Shown piece by piece: positions 25,685-35,508 of a DNA stretch of 64,000 bases (positions within the stretch are counted from its first letter, which is position 1; every line of letters begins with the position of its first letter). Source of the DNA: Paenibacillus riograndensis SBR5 (GTDB lineage: Bacteria > Bacillota > Bacilli > Paenibacillales > Paenibacillaceae); assembly GCF_000981585.1 (NCBI RefSeq), contig NZ_LN831776.1, positions 6,121,187-6,185,186 of the forward strand, given 5' to 3'. The translations under genes and the position numbers were made by a program. A model generated the notes under the pieces. The model was not told the DNA's origin and did not search any database. It saw only the letters and a program-made list of their open reading frames with translations.

Positions 25685-27871
25685 TTACTCCGGCCAGCCC
25701 TGCACGGTTCCTTCTCCATTCTGCAAATATGGGGGAAGCCCTTCTCCGTGCAGTATCCACAGCTCATGGAGGGCCCGGGTACAGCCTACATACATCAGCT
25801 TCGCATCCCACGCTGCACCGCCGTAATGGTCTGAATCGGCATCGGCGAGGATGACGGCGTCGAACTCCAGCCCCTTGGACAGATAAACCGGAAGCACGGA
25901 CAGTCCTCCCCGGTATTCAGTCATGCTGCCGTCGATCAGATGAATATCCTCGAAATGCCCAGCAAGCTCTGTGTACAACTCAGCGGCTTCCCGCAGGCTG
26001 CGGGTTAATACGGCCAACGTGCGGTATTCCCGGCCCGAGAGCGATGCGAGCGCTGTTCTAACGGCCTGAATCCGGCGGTCTCCGCCTGCAGCGGACGCCG
26101 GGAGCGGCTGGCCGTAGGATATCAGACGCACGGGATTTCCGCTGCGGAAGACAGGCACAGCGAGCAGGCTGCTGCCGACTCCGGCAGACAGAATGCCGTT
26201 GGCAAATTCAATAATCTCCATCGTTGAACGGTAGCTACGCGTCAGGGCGTGGTAAGCTGTGTGCTCCGGGGCGAACAGGGTCTGCATTTCTTCCCAGGCA
26301 TGGACGCCTTTATAGGCATGAATCCCCTGTGACAGATCGCCCAGGATGGTAAAGGAATGTCCTTTTACATACAGGTCCAGCACCGCTATCTGAAAAGGCG
26401 AGAAATCCTGGGCTTCATCGATCACGATATGATCAAAGCCGCTGCCGCCTTCATTGCCGTTCAGCAAATAATGAATATAGAGCAGCGGAGGCAGATCCTC
26501 TTCATGCAAAATGCCTTTTTTGAGCTCCTTGACTGTTGATGCCAGCACTTCCGGCGGAATGCTCTCCGGGGCCTCCGCTGGCCAATCTTCAGGCACCTTC
26601 ACTGCACGGAAAATCTGCTTGTATATCGTCAGCGGGTCATATTTCGGCCATTTGGCACTGTAGGCCTTCTCACGTGCAGCGCTTTTCTTCTTGCGGTCCT
26701 TCATCGCCGCAGCCGACGGGCTTTTCTTCAGCTCCATTTCGATCCAGCGGTGAATCCGCGCCATCACCCGCTCCTTGCGCTTGGCAGGCGGATATGGGGC
26801 GTATTCCTCATTATGCCAGCGCAGTATCATGGAGCGGTGCAGCACCGAGCCTTCCCATGGACTAAAATCCCCTGCCGGCACCGCACCGTTCTCCAGCAGG
26901 CCTATGACCGATTCTATAATTCCCATCAGTGCAGTCGATCCCTTGAAGCGGCCCGGGGTTTCTTCCGTGATCTCCGGCATGCCGCCTTCTCTTTCGAACC
27001 AATAACTCATGGTTTCTGCAGCATTCTGCTCCGGCAGCACAACCCCAAGCACATCCGCAGCCCAGTCGGGAAAGGTGCTCTGGGCAATATTGCCGACGCC
27101 CAGCTCGGGCAGCACGTCCGAAATATAATCGAGGAACATCCGGTTCGGTGCGAAAATAATCATTTTCTCCGCTGACACCTGCTCCTTGTATTGATACAGC
27201 AGAAAAGCCAGACGATGCAGCGCGACCGTGGTTTTCCCACTGCCTGCCACGCCCTGGATAATCAGCGCGGTGTTCTTCGCCGCCCGGATAATTTTGTCCT
27301 GCTCCTCCTGAATCGTCGAGACGATGTCACGAAGACGGTTGTCCTTGTTCTCCCCCAGCCGGTAGACGAGAAATTCATCCGAGACAGCCGGCCCGTCACT
27401 GTCGCGGTTATAAGTATCCGCCACCCTCTCCAGGATCTGCTTGCGGATTACCACGTTGCGCTTCAAATAGACCAGCCCTTCGATCAGCCCCTCCGGGGCT
27501 TCGTAGGAGGCCGGCTCCGTGCCGCCAGTAAACGAATAGAACAGGCTCGCCACCGGTGCCCGCCAGTCAATGACCAGCGGACGGTCGCTTACCTGTTCCC
27601 GGTCTACACCGATTTTACCGATATAGAGCGCCTTGCGCCCATCCTCATCCTTGCCCTGAAAATCAAGCCGTCCAAAGTAAGGCTCCTGCCGCAGCTTGGC
27701 AAGATCTTTGCGCCGCTGTTCCCTTGAGACCTCCAGCGCCTGCTCCGTATAATCATGCCCTGTGTACACCGGAATGCCGCGCAGCCTCTCAAGAACTGTG
27801 TCAATCTCCGTAAGCGCGCTGTTCAGCCTGTCTTCTTCCTCTTGATAGGCACTTTGAAAGTTGTCCTCCAA
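25685..27871 (-). CDS. helD: HelD-type UvrD-like helicase, RNA polymerase recycling factor
   Basis: A superfamily-1 ATPase of 728 residues that in B. subtilis removes RNA polymerase from stalled complexes. The N-terminal charged coiled coil (FQSAYQEEEDRLNSALTEIDTVLERL) is the HelD arm that enters the secondary channel. Walker A is GVAGSGKTT at 207-215; later helicase motifs include FDHIVIDEAQDFSPFQ and LTRSYRSTMEIIEFANG. It starts at TTG 27871 behind an AGGAGG. It is a single gene; the IS4 insertion and repeats lie downstream. Confidence 0.9.
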   Translation of the reverse strand: MEDNFQSAYQEEEDRLNSALTEIDTVLERLRGIPVYTGHDYTEQALEVSREQRRKDLAKLRQEPYFGRLDFQGKDEDGRKALYIGKIGVDREQVSDRPLVIDWRAPVASLFYSFTGGTEPASYEAPEGLIEGLVYLKRNVVIRKQILERVADTYNRDSDGPAVSDEFLVYRLGENKDNRLRDIVSTIQEEQDKIIRAAKNTALIIQGVAGSGKTTVALHRLAFLLYQYKEQVSAEKMIIFAPNRMFLDYISDVLPELGVGNIAQSTFPDWAADVLGVVLPEQNAAETMSYWFEREGGMPEITEETPGRFKGSTALMGIIESVIGLLENGAVPAGDFSPWEGSVLHRSMILRWHNEEYAPYPPAKRKERVMARIHRWIEMELKKSPSAAAMKDRKKKSAAREKAYSAKWPKYDPLTIYKQIFRAVKVPEDWPAEAPESIPPEVLASTVKELKKGILHEEDLPPLLYIHYLLNGNEGGSGFDHIVIDEAQDFSPFQIAVLDLYVKGHSFTILGDLSQGIHAYKGVHAWEEMQTLFAPEHTAYHALTRSYRSTMEIIEFANGILSAGVGSSLLAVPVFRSGNPVRLISYGQPLPASAAGGDRRIQAVRTALASLSGREYRTLAVLTRSLREAAELYTELAGHFEDIHLIDGSMTEYRGGLSVLPVYLSKGLEFDAVILADADSDHYGGAAWDAKLMYVGCTRALHELWILHGEGLPPYLQNGEGTVQGWPE

Positions 27872-28024
27872 TTTCAGTTACCTCCTAAAAGTTATGCGGG
27901 CATACGCCTGTGTTGCCAAGCGCACCCTGATTTGCCTCGTGCAAGACTGGCTTCAGTCACACAAAAAGGATATTTATCATATCACAACAGATTCTGGAAT
28001 ACCATAACATAGTGACTGGAAGGC

Positions 28025-29326
28025 TTATCCCATAAAAGCATGCAGTACAAAGTTGGCTATGAACAGGCCGGCAATGCCGTACAGTGCGGGCGGAACCTCC
28101 TTGCCTTTGCCCATGGCCAGTTTGACAACCGGATAGGTGATGAAGCCAAAAGCCATGCCGTCCACGATGCTGTAGGTGAACGGAATCATCACCATGATCA
28201 GGAACGCCGGAAACAGCTCGGTCAAATCGCTGAGGTCCATCTCACGCACATTCTGCACCATCAGGCCGCCGATGACGATCAGAATCGGCGCGATGGCGCT
28301 GTCCGGCACGTAAGCCAGCAGCGGAATGAACAGGAACGTGGCCCCGAACAGCAGGCCGGTGATCAGCGAGGTTAGGCCGGAGCGCCCGCCTGCGGCGATC
28401 CCGGCTGTGGATTCGGCAGCCGCGACAACGGGGCTGCTGCCGAACAGCCCGGCTGCGATATTGGCAATGGATAGCGCGCGCAGGCTGCTTTTGAAGCGTT
28501 CCGGCCGGCCCGCCATCAGCGTCTGGGACGAGATCAGACCGATATTTTCAAAAACCACAATCAACAGCAGCAGGAACACGGCAATCCAGAAGACGAGGCT
28601 GAGGCCTCTGCCCCAATCCATGCCGGCAAACACACCGCTGTAACCCGCGAACATATGCCCGGAATCCGTATTCTCCGGTACATGCGCCGCTCCCAGCAAA
28701 TAGGCCATCCCTGTGCCCGCCAGCATACTGATCAGCAGTCCTCCGCGTGTGCCGCGGATGAACAGCACCAGTGCCAGAATCAAAGTCACACAGGAGGTGA
28801 TGACTGCCGGATCACTGAAATGGCCAATGGCGACGAAGGTCGTGCGGTGGGCAATGACAATCCCGCTTTTTTGCAGTCCGATAAATGTCAGAAACAGGCC
28901 GATTCCGACCGTGATCGCATGCTGCAGATTATGCGGGATCGCGTCGCTCAAAATCCGGTACAGCGAGGTGAACGCCACAATGGCGAACAGCACACCTGTT
29001 ACGGCTACTACTGCAAGTGCTTCACGCCAGTCCAGCTTCATGGAATGCACAAGCGTATACGTGAAAAAAGCATTAATTCCCATGCCCGGCACCACTACAA
29101 TCGGTGTTTTGCCGCCAAAAGCCATCAGCAGACACCCGGCCACTGCCGTCAGCAGCGTTGCCACCATTCCGGCCCGCAGCGGCATTCCCGCATCATGCAG
29201 AATCGCCGCATTAACCATCACAATATATACAGAAGCAAAATAGGACAGGATGCCTGCCGAGAGTTCCCGTTTCCAGTTATCGCCCGGCTCCAGGCCTACC
29301 CTGTTTCGCCACACCTTCGAATTCAT
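28025..29326 (-). CDS. NCS2/AzgA-type purine permease
   Basis: A polytopic membrane transporter for hypoxanthine/guanine or adenine, driven by protons. It has 433 residues from the ATG at 29326, which has GGAGG 7 bases upstream. AzgA-subfamily landmarks are SYFASVYIVMVNAAILHDAGMP, GKTPIVVVPGMGINAFFTYTLV, the GLFGSSPVVAAAESTAGIAAGG motif in the second half, and about 12 hydrophobic segments. It resembles B. subtilis PbuG/PbuO. The upstream space is only about 60 bases to a terminator, and I see no purine riboswitch there. Substrate choice is not deducible from sequence alone. Confidence 0.88.
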   Translation of the reverse strand: MNSKVWRNRVGLEPGDNWKRELSAGILSYFASVYIVMVNAAILHDAGMPLRAGMVATLLTAVAGCLLMAFGGKTPIVVVPGMGINAFFTYTLVHSMKLDWREALAVVAVTGVLFAIVAFTSLYRILSDAIPHNLQHAITVGIGLFLTFIGLQKSGIVIAHRTTFVAIGHFSDPAVITSCVTLILALVLFIRGTRGGLLISMLAGTGMAYLLGAAHVPENTDSGHMFAGYSGVFAGMDWGRGLSLVFWIAVFLLLLIVVFENIGLISSQTLMAGRPERFKSSLRALSIANIAAGLFGSSPVVAAAESTAGIAAGGRSGLTSLITGLLFGATFLFIPLLAYVPDSAIAPILIVIGGLMVQNVREMDLSDLTELFPAFLIMVMIPFTYSIVDGMAFGFITYPVVKLAMGKGKEVPPALYGIAGLFIANFVLHAFMG

Positions 29327-29387
29327 ATAAAAACCTCCACTACATAGTGAAATCACGGGTACGACACTCTGTTTCCTAAGCCGCAAT

Positions 29388-29427
29388 AAAAGGGCGTAAA
29401 CCGCCGGCTGGCGGCTGTACGCCCTTT
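29388..29427 (-). terminator. Terminator after the hisS-aspS-tcdA operon
   Basis: AAAGGGCGTACAGCCGCC pairs with GGCGGTTTACGCCCTTTT and continues ATT on the minus strand, 38 bases past the tcdA stop. It also marks the upstream limit of the permease transcription unit. Confidence 0.85.
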
Positions 29428-29464
29428 GTTCATTTATATTTCCCGCTTATCTGATTCGCTTCAT

Positions 29465-30220
29465 TTATTCGCTGATCCTGCCGGCCTCCAGGAGGTCGCG
29501 TACGGCAACGCTGACCATAATAAGTCCTACTACAGGCGGCACAAATGAATTGCTTGCCGGTGGCTGTTTGGCCTTGCGTCTGTCCGGAGCATTGGCAGGG
29601 ACAATCTGTTCTGTAACATCCTCACGGGGCTTAACCGGCTCTTCGGTTGAGAAGACCACCTTTACGCCCTTTTTGATGCCTTCCTTGCGCAGCTTCTGGC
29701 GGATGACCCGGGCAATCGGGTCCATGCTGGTCTTGGAAATGTCGGCAACCTGAAAGCGGGTCGGGTCCATTTTGTTAGCCGCACCCATGCTTGAGATCAT
29801 CGGGATCCCCCGAGCCAGACACTCCTTGATGATATGAACTTTGTAAATAATAGTATCTGAAGCATCGATTACGTAATCCAGCTTGTACTTAAACAGCTCC
29901 TCATACGTTTCCTCCGTATAGAACATGTTCAGCGCAATTGCTTCGCATTCCGGGTTAATCAGCTTGATTCGCTCGACCATCAGATCCGTTTTGTTCTGGC
30001 CGATGGTAGTGGTCAGTGCATGAATCTGGCGGTTGATATTGGTGATATCCACCGAATCTTTGTCAATCAGGATAATGCGGCCGATTCCGGTACGGGCCAG
30101 AGCTTCAACCGCCATGGCACCCACACCGCCGATCCCGAGCACTGCTACGGTGCTGTTCTTCATTATCTCCAGACCTTCCGGTCCGATCGCCAGCTCTGTA
30201 CGCGAGAACTGATGCAGCAT
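29465..30220 (-). CDS. tcdA: tRNA threonylcarbamoyladenosine dehydratase TcdA
   Basis: An E1-like enzyme that cyclises t6A37 of ANN-decoding tRNAs to ct6A using ATP. It has 251 residues. The nucleotide-binding motif is VAVLGIGGVGAMAVEALARTG (about 27-47), then LIDKDSVDITNINRQ, the VIDASDTI segment and the C-terminal GSFVPPV-like NSFVPPVVGLIM. The start is ATG 30220 with AGGAGG upstream; the frame opens 30 codons earlier inside aspS. It lies 25 bases after aspS, the same order as in B. subtilis (yrvM). Confidence 0.93.
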   Translation of the reverse strand: MLHQFSRTELAIGPEGLEIMKNSTVAVLGIGGVGAMAVEALARTGIGRIILIDKDSVDITNINRQIHALTTTIGQNKTDLMVERIKLINPECEAIALNMFYTEETYEELFKYKLDYVIDASDTIIYKVHIIKECLARGIPMISSMGAANKMDPTRFQVADISKTSMDPIARVIRQKLRKEGIKKGVKVVFSTEEPVKPREDVTEQIVPANAPDRRKAKQPPASNSFVPPVVGLIMVSVAVRDLLEAGRISE

Positions 30221-30245
30221 GATATACAGCCTCCTACAAATATAT

Positions 30246-32024
30246 TTATTTCTTTTCTTTGTCCGGCTTAGGCGCCAGCTTGATGTGCAGCTGCTCCAGC
30301 TGTATTGCATCGACTGGTGCCGGAGCGTCCATCAGCAGGTCGGTTGCACTTGCTGTTTTTGGGAAGGCAATCGCTTCCCGCAGGTTCGTGCGGCCGGCAA
30401 GCAGCATAATCAGGCGGTCGAAACCAAACGCGATCCCGCCATGCGGCGGAGTGCCGTATTCAAAGGCATCCAGCAGATAACCGAACTTCTCGTAGGCCAC
30501 TTCCGTTGTGAACCCGAGCGCATCGAACATTTTCTCCTGTATTTCACGTTTATATATACGCTGGGAACCGCCGCCCACCTCATAGCCGTTAAGCACAATA
30601 TCATAGGCTTGTGCGCGGATGGCTCCAGGATCGGTGTCGAACAGGTGCAGGTCTTCATCCATTGGACGGGTGAACGGATGATGTTCCGCCACGTAACGCT
30701 TCTGGTCTTCGTCATAACCGAGCAACGGGAATTCAGTCACCCAGGCGAATTTGAAGACACTGTCGTCAATTAGGCCAAGCTGGCGGCCGATCTTAAGGCG
30801 CAGCGCCCCAAGCACATCTGCCACTACCTTCTTAGTGTCAGCGGAGAAGAGCAAGAGGTCGCCTTCTTCGGCGCCGGTACGCTCCTTCACAGCTGCAATC
30901 TCTTCCTCCGTAAAGAATTTCACGATTGGACCTTTGAATTCTCCGTCCTTCACTTGAATCCAGGCCAGGCCTTTCGCTCCGTAGCGTGCAGCGTAAGGTC
31001 CCAGGTCATCGATTTCCTTGCGGGTCCATGTGCCGCAGCCTTTGGCGTTCAGGCATTTCACCTCTCCGCCCTTCTCAATGACGGAGGCGAACACCTTCAC
31101 ACCGCTGGCGGCCACGATATCGTTCATTTCCACCAGTTCCAGACCAAAGCGCAGGTCCGGTTTATCCGAGCCGTATTTGCCCATGGCTTCGGCATAGGTC
31201 AGGCGCTGGAAGGGAACGGCCACATCGACGCCAACGGTTTCCTTCAGCAGGCGCTGCATGAGGGTTTCCATCATAGACAGCAGTTCGTCCTGAGGCATGA
31301 ACGAGGTCTCGATATCGAACTGGGTGAATTCCGGCTGGCGGTCAGCACGCAGGTCCTCATCGCGGAAGCATCGGGCCATCTGGTAATAGCGCTCAATGCC
31401 GCCGACCATCAGCAGCTGCTTGTAAATCTGCGGCGACTGCGGGAGCCCGAAGAATTCACCTTCATGCACACGGCTTGGCACCAGATAATCGCGTGCGCCT
31501 TCCGGGGAGCTTTTGGTCAGGATTGGCGTTTCGATTTCGATAAAGCCTTCGCTGTCCAGGAAGTCACGGAATATCTTAGCCGCCTTGGAACGGAGCAGCA
31601 TTGTCTTGTACATTTCAGGCCGGCGCAAGTCGAGGTAACGGTATTTCATTCGCAGGGATTCATCAACTTCCACACCATCTTCAATGAAGAACGGAGGCGT
31701 TTTAGCCGCATTCAGCACTTCGATTTCTGTAATCTGCACTTCAATCTCACCGGTAGGCAGGTTGCGGTTAATGGTTTCTTCATCTCTTTTTACAACTTTA
31801 CCCGTAACGGACAACACGTATTCACTGCGCACCTTGTCAGCAATCTGCAGGGCTTCACCGGAATAGTCCGGGTTGAACACAACTTGCACAATTCCGGTAC
31901 GGTCGCGCAGGTCAATAAACAGCACGCCCCCCAGGTCGCGGCGGGTCTGGACCCAACCGTTTAGCGTTACCGTCTCGCCAATATGGCCCAGCGTCAATTG
32001 TCCACAGTTATGACTTCTACTCAT
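30246..32024 (-). CDS. aspS: Aspartyl-tRNA synthetase
   Basis: A class II synthetase of 592 residues charging tRNA-Asp. It has the N-terminal OB-fold anticodon domain ([32 protein letters not shown]), motif 2 around [29 protein letters not shown], the bacterial GAD insertion ([18 protein letters not shown]), and motif 3 [15 protein letters not shown] near the C-terminus. It is the second gene of the hisS-aspS-tcdA operon, 50 bases after hisS, and so under the upstream T-box. Whether it is discriminating or acts also on tRNA-Asn cannot be decided here. Confidence 0.97.
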   Translation of the reverse strand: MSRSHNCGQLTLGHIGETVTLNGWVQTRRDLGGVLFIDLRDRTGIVQVVFNPDYSGEALQIADKVRSEYVLSVTGKVVKRDEETINRNLPTGEIEVQITEIEVLNAAKTPPFFIEDGVEVDESLRMKYRYLDLRRPEMYKTMLLRSKAAKIFRDFLDSEGFIEIETPILTKSSPEGARDYLVPSRVHEGEFFGLPQSPQIYKQLLMVGGIERYYQMARCFRDEDLRADRQPEFTQFDIETSFMPQDELLSMMETLMQRLLKETVGVDVAVPFQRLTYAEAMGKYGSDKPDLRFGLELVEMNDIVAASGVKVFASVIEKGGEVKCLNAKGCGTWTRKEIDDLGPYAARYGAKGLAWIQVKDGEFKGPIVKFFTEEEIAAVKERTGAEEGDLLLFSADTKKVVADVLGALRLKIGRQLGLIDDSVFKFAWVTEFPLLGYDEDQKRYVAEHHPFTRPMDEDLHLFDTDPGAIRAQAYDIVLNGYEVGGGSQRIYKREIQEKMFDALGFTTEVAYEKFGYLLDAFEYGTPPHGGIAFGFDRLIMLLAGRTNLREAIAFPKTASATDLLMDAPAPVDAIQLEQLHIKLAPKPDKEKK

Positions 32025-32074
32025 TATTTATCCTACCCCTTTTTGGTTAAAATACATATTTTCTCATAAAAATG

Positions 32075-33328
32075 CTAATTCAGCGACGCAGCCAGGTCTT
32101 CCAGCTTCACCGTCCGCTGTTCGCCAGTTGCCATGGATTTCAGGGCAATAACGCCGCTGTTCAGCTCATCTTCACCCAGAATTGCCGTATACCGTGCATT
32201 CATCCGGTCCGCCGATTTCATCTGCGCCTTCATCTTGCGGCCGAGGTAATCGCGTTCCGCCGCGTACCCCAGACTGCGCAGGGTGAACAGCTGCTTCGTA
32301 ATCTCCTTATCTGCAGCTTCTCCAAGAGCAACAAAATACACATCCAGCGGTTTGGCCGCCTCCAGCTCTACACCCTGATTCTCCAGAATCAGCAGAATCC
32401 GCTCCAGACCAATTCCGAAGCCAATGCCCGGCTGATCGGGTCCGCCGATTTCTTCCACCAGTCCATTGTACCGGCCGCCACCGCCAACCGTGTCGATGGA
32501 GCCGATGCCTGCCGCTTTATATTCAAACGCGGTGTGCGTGTAATAATCTAGTCCGCGTACAAGACGGGGGTTAATGCTGTATTCCACACCCATAACATCC
32601 AGGTGGGCCTTGACCTGCTCAAAATGCGTAGTGCATTCCTCGTCCAAGCTGTCCAGAATGGACGGAGCACCGCCAAACTTGTCCTGATCCACTTTGCAGT
32701 CCAGCACACGCAGCGGATTGCGTTCCATTCTGCGCTGGCAGTCGCTGCACAAGGTATCTCTCATCGGCCGCAGAAAATTCAGCAGCTTCTCCCGGTAAGC
32801 CGCGCGGCTGGGCGCATTCCCTACGGAATTCAGTTCCACCTTCACGTCCTTAAGCCCCAGATCCTTGTAGAACTGATATCCCATCGAAACCACTTCCGCA
32901 TCAATGGCCGGATCTACCGCTCCAAAAGCTTCAATCCCGAACTGGTGGAACTGGCGGTATCTTCCCGCCTGCGGGCGTTCATACCGGAACATCGGTCCGA
33001 TATAATACAGCTTGCTGACATCGGGTTCACCATAAAGCTTGTTCTGAACGTAGGCGCGTACTACACCTGCTGTCCCTTCGGGACGAAGCGCCAAATCGCG
33101 GTCACCCTTGTCCTTGAAGGTATACATTTCGCCTTCCACGATATCTGTTGTTTCCCCAACGCCGCGTTCGAAGAGTCCTGTGTGCTCGAACATCGGTGTG
33201 CGGATCTCACGGTAGTTGAAACGCCGGCAGAGATCTCTTGCCTTGCTCTCCACAACCAGCCATTTCTCCACGGCACCCGGCAGCACATCCTGCGTGCCCG
33301 TAGGTTTCTCGAATCTTTCCTTTGCCAC
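32075..33328 (-). CDS. hisS: Histidyl-tRNA synthetase
   Basis: A class II synthetase of 417 residues. Visible are the N-terminal KPTGTQDVLPG, motif 1 region FNYREIRTPMFEHTGLFERGVGETTD, motif 2 MFRYERPQAGRYRQFHQFGIEAFG, the histidine-binding LVRGLDYYTHTAFEY and motif 3 GIGFGIGLERILL, then the C-terminal anticodon domain. It starts at GTG 33328 with AGGAGGG upstream. It is the first gene of the operon, directly after a T-box leader. Confidence 0.97.
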   Translation of the reverse strand: MAKERFEKPTGTQDVLPGAVEKWLVVESKARDLCRRFNYREIRTPMFEHTGLFERGVGETTDIVEGEMYTFKDKGDRDLALRPEGTAGVVRAYVQNKLYGEPDVSKLYYIGPMFRYERPQAGRYRQFHQFGIEAFGAVDPAIDAEVVSMGYQFYKDLGLKDVKVELNSVGNAPSRAAYREKLLNFLRPMRDTLCSDCQRRMERNPLRVLDCKVDQDKFGGAPSILDSLDEECTTHFEQVKAHLDVMGVEYSINPRLVRGLDYYTHTAFEYKAAGIGSIDTVGGGGRYNGLVEEIGGPDQPGIGFGIGLERILLILENQGVELEAAKPLDVYFVALGEAADKEITKQLFTLRSLGYAAERDYLGRKMKAQMKSADRMNARYTAILGEDELNSGVIALKSMATGEQRTVKLEDLAASLN

Positions 33329-33352
33329 AGCCTATCCCTCCTGAAAATAACA

Positions 33353-33710
33353 AAAAATCCCCCGACCCTGTTTGTGCACAAACAGGGACGAGGGATTATC
33401 ATAACCAATAATTCACCCGTGGTACCACCCACATTCCGGATTCAGGCCAACTGCCCTACACCCGCTCTAAGCGGTTAACGCCCGCCTACGCGCTCCGGCT
33501 ACTGACTGGGGCAATCCTGCGGCTGCCTGCTTTCGCCGTGCGTTCTCGGGGAAGTCATTCATCCGTTCATTAACAGAATCCTTACAGCCTGGGCAGAAAC
33601 GGTTCACGCACCCTACTGGATGTGCAGCCGGTTCTGTGGGATTCCTCTCTGGGGTCATGGGTTACGGATTACTTGGTCCCGTCATCAAAACACTATAACA
33701 TATCGTATAC
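33353..33710 (-). promoter_or_regulatory. T-box leader of hisS-aspS
   Basis: A tRNA-sensing riboswitch. The conserved T-box TGGGTGGTACCACGGGTGAA (33431-33412) precedes a terminator (AATCCCTCGTCCCTGTTTG pairing with its complement, then TTTTTT, 33398-33353). Its first bases can pair with the T-box region to form the antiterminator. Stem I is visible upstream, with AAGTA (loop E type) and AGAGAGGAA elements. I could not place the specifier codon: no CAC or GAC sits where expected, and the visible triplets near TGAACC are ambiguous. Uncharged tRNA should favour read-through. Confidence 0.9.
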
Positions 33711-33716
33711 TGTTAG

Positions 33717-33745
33717 ATTCTACTGAACCACTGCGCTAAAGTCAA
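33717..33745 (-). promoter_or_regulatory. Promoter of the T-box operon
   Basis: TTGACT (33745-33740), 17 bases, TAGAAT (33722-33717) on the minus strand, just upstream of the T-box leader. Confidence 0.65.
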
Positions 33746-33773
33746 GGCATGAAAATAAAATACAGCCGCAAAT

Positions 33774-33945
33774 TCCATCCTTTGAACCAAACGGCTGCGC
33801 CAACCTTGGCTGGATAAGGTAGCCGCTTTGGCTTTTAGATAGCGTCGCCTGGAAAATAACTCTATGCACCCTCCGGCAATTCCAAGTGGAAAAAGGATCA
33901 CTAATTTACTCGGGCACCCTACTCTCCAACTAGCAATTCACCAGA
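33774..33945. repeat. Dispersed AAGTGGAAAAAGG repeat, copy 3 (partial)
   Basis: It carries AAACGGCTGCGCC, TAGCGTCGCCTGGA, then CCAAGTGGAAAAAGGATCACTAATTT and CTCCAACTAGC, matching the left half and extreme right end of copy 2. The middle is missing, as if internally deleted. Confidence 0.55.
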
Positions 33946-33982
33946 AATAGAAGGCACATTTATTGCATATAAATTCTGTTAG

Positions 33983-34038
33983 TGTCCTTTGGCTTGCTTA
34001 GAGCTCCTATTGTTATACCACATGTGCAATGCTGTCCA
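33983..34038. repeat. Single diverged unit of the 52-bp minisatellite
   Basis: GTCCTTTGGCTTGCTTAG, then ATTGTTATACCACATGTGCA and GTCC align with the 23318-23425 units at roughly three quarters identity by eye. Confidence 0.45.
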
Positions 34039-34121
34039 GAAATCAGTTAAGACATGCATTCTGGACCGTATGATTATGGTGTGGGTCCTTCTGCGGGCAC
34101 GATGAGCTTCCTTCACGATCC

Positions 34122-34259
34122 GTCCGCTTCAGTCCGCTGATGGAGCCCCATCCTTCTGCATCGCTTATATCCCCGGAGGCTTCCAAGATATCCACACTTT
34201 TTTACACTGTATTACAGTTAAATAAAGGGGAAGTCGCTTCCCTAAAACATATAAATTCT
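34122..34259. repeat. Dispersed repeat B, copy 2
   Basis: It matches 8441-8578 over its whole length (GTCCGCTTCAGTC, GGAGGCTTCCAAGATATCCA, TATTACAGTTAAA, AACATATAAATTCT). In both places it lies a few hundred bases from an AAGTGGAAAAAGG repeat. The sequence between 34260 and 34512 holds a hairpin and no supported gene. Confidence 0.65.
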
Positions 34260-34278
34260 CATCTTTTCAAAAAAAATG

Positions 34279-34303
34279 ACCTGCAGCCGATTGCTGCAGG
34301 TCC
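34279..34303 (-). terminator. Perfect hairpin GACCTGCAGC/GCTGCAGGTC
   Basis: A 10-bp perfect stem with a 5-base loop; on the minus strand it is followed by ATTTTTTTTG, a good terminator shape. Confidence 0.6.
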
Positions 34304-34512
34304 ATCATCATATATTATAAAAAAGGGGGTCATGCTTCTATTATAAACAGGCTATATTAAGGAATCATGAATGAATTATTACGGTTACATTACAGAAAAG
34401 AAAGCGTTTTATTTTTTGGGACATTCCCCGGTTTCCTGCCCACAAACCACTTTACACTACAACATTATTCTCTGTCCAGAAATTTAGTACAATTTTTAAT
34501 CATTATATTCAA

Positions 34513-34552
34513 AAAAGCTCCAAGAAAACCCTTCCAGGTTTACTTGGAGCTT
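34513..34552 (-). terminator. Terminator of the 34637-35083 gene
   Basis: AAGCTCCAAG and CTTGGAGCTT pair, with an inner AAACC/GGTTT stem; the minus strand continues with TTTTTT. Confidence 0.8.
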
Positions 34553-34636
34553 AATTTTGATAACCACACTCAAAACTGATCCGGTGCTTATATAGACAAG
34601 ATATGCGGACTGTTGCTTATCCTGACATTGACTTAA

Positions 34637-35083
34637 CTACCCTTCAAAAATCTCCACAAAAGCTTGTTTGCCGCGCAGAACCTCAACGACTTCATTGCGC
34701 TTCTCTTCAGGGACTCTAAGGTCCATGACGTAATGTACATCGCTCAAATCCCTGTCATCCACATCCGTGGCACTGCGTACATCTCCGGCACGGCTTGTGT
34801 CGGTATTGTCGCCAAGATCATTGTCTACCCCGATGCCCGGTACAATGGCCGCTCCGGAGACCGTGCCTGTTGCACCTGCAACGCCATAAGCACCACCCGT
34901 CATGGCTGAATTGTTGTAAGGAACAAACGGCAGCAGGATATTACGACTCCGGTGGTCGCCTTTATCCAAAGGATCTGTTAATTCGGATACTTCAATGCCT
35001 TCCACACCGTAAGGAATCAAAGCCGTCTTCGCACCTTCTGCTTCACTTTCGGTTCTGAAATACGCCTGAATTCTTGTAGTCAT
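34637..35083 (-). CDS. Uncharacterised protein with glycine-rich middle
   Basis: A 148-residue soluble protein. The N-terminal 45 residues (TTRIQAYFRTESEAEGAKTALIPYGVEGIEV) and the last 40 (VHYVMDLRVPEEKRNEVVEVLRGKQAFVEI) each look like a beta-alpha-beta half of a ferredoxin-like fold. A Gly/Ala-rich hydrophobic segment (GGAYGVAGATGTVSGAAIV) and an acidic stretch lie between. The layout is reminiscent of general-stress proteins of bacilli, but I do not recognise a named family. It has an AAGGAGGG site, its own terminator, and no operon partner. Confidence 0.75.
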   Translation of the reverse strand: MTTRIQAYFRTESEAEGAKTALIPYGVEGIEVSELTDPLDKGDHRSRNILLPFVPYNNSAMTGGAYGVAGATGTVSGAAIVPGIGVDNDLGDNTDTSRAGDVRSATDVDDRDLSDVHYVMDLRVPEEKRNEVVEVLRGKQAFVEIFEG

Positions 35084-35187
35084 GGTCGTTCCCTCCTTAT
35101 GAATGGTTAGATCATTGAATCCTTAAGCCTGGATATCATGTATTACAACACCTGGAGCAGCTCACGCATTATTGCGGGTTCTGTTCA

Positions 35188-35402
35188 ATATAAGTTGAAC
35201 TTTAGTTTCACATTGTGAGGTATGGTCGTCACTGCGGGGAATGTTTGGACTTCCAGCCGCTGTTGTCCCCAGATTTCTTGATTGGAACCGCCTTTTGCGG
35301 TTGAAATCCGGTGACAAAGGCGGACGCTACCGCTCTTCCAGTTCCAAACTTCCCCTCCGCACTTCTACCCTTTTTATGAATTTTTCCAAGTTCAACTTAT
35401 AT
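35188..35402. mobile_element. MITE-like element with 15-bp terminal inverted repeats
   Basis: ATATAAGTTGAACTT (35188-35202) is repeated exactly in inverted form at 35388-35402. The 215-base interior has no ORF of note and contains a GC-rich part. Length and perfect ends suggest a non-autonomous miniature transposable element. I could not see an obvious target duplication. Confidence 0.6.
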
Positions 35403-35508
35403 AGATACATTCTGTCTTCGTCATTCTATTACCCGCATTCACAGGCTTTCTAACGATTTAAGGACAACTCCGGCATTATTTACAGTAAGCCGCCATCCCC
35501 AAAAGTTC

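Noticed and set aside
29327..29464. Purine riboswitch before the NCS2 permease
   Set aside because: The space is filled by the tcdA operon terminator and lacks the conserved purine-aptamer core.
30221..30245. 6S RNA gene between aspS and tcdA, as in B. subtilis
   Set aside because: The gap is only 25 bases. No 6S-like sequence was recognised elsewhere in the window.
34367..34579. 70-codon plus-strand frame
   Set aside because: It runs through the terminator hairpin of the opposite-strand gene and lacks a ribosome site.
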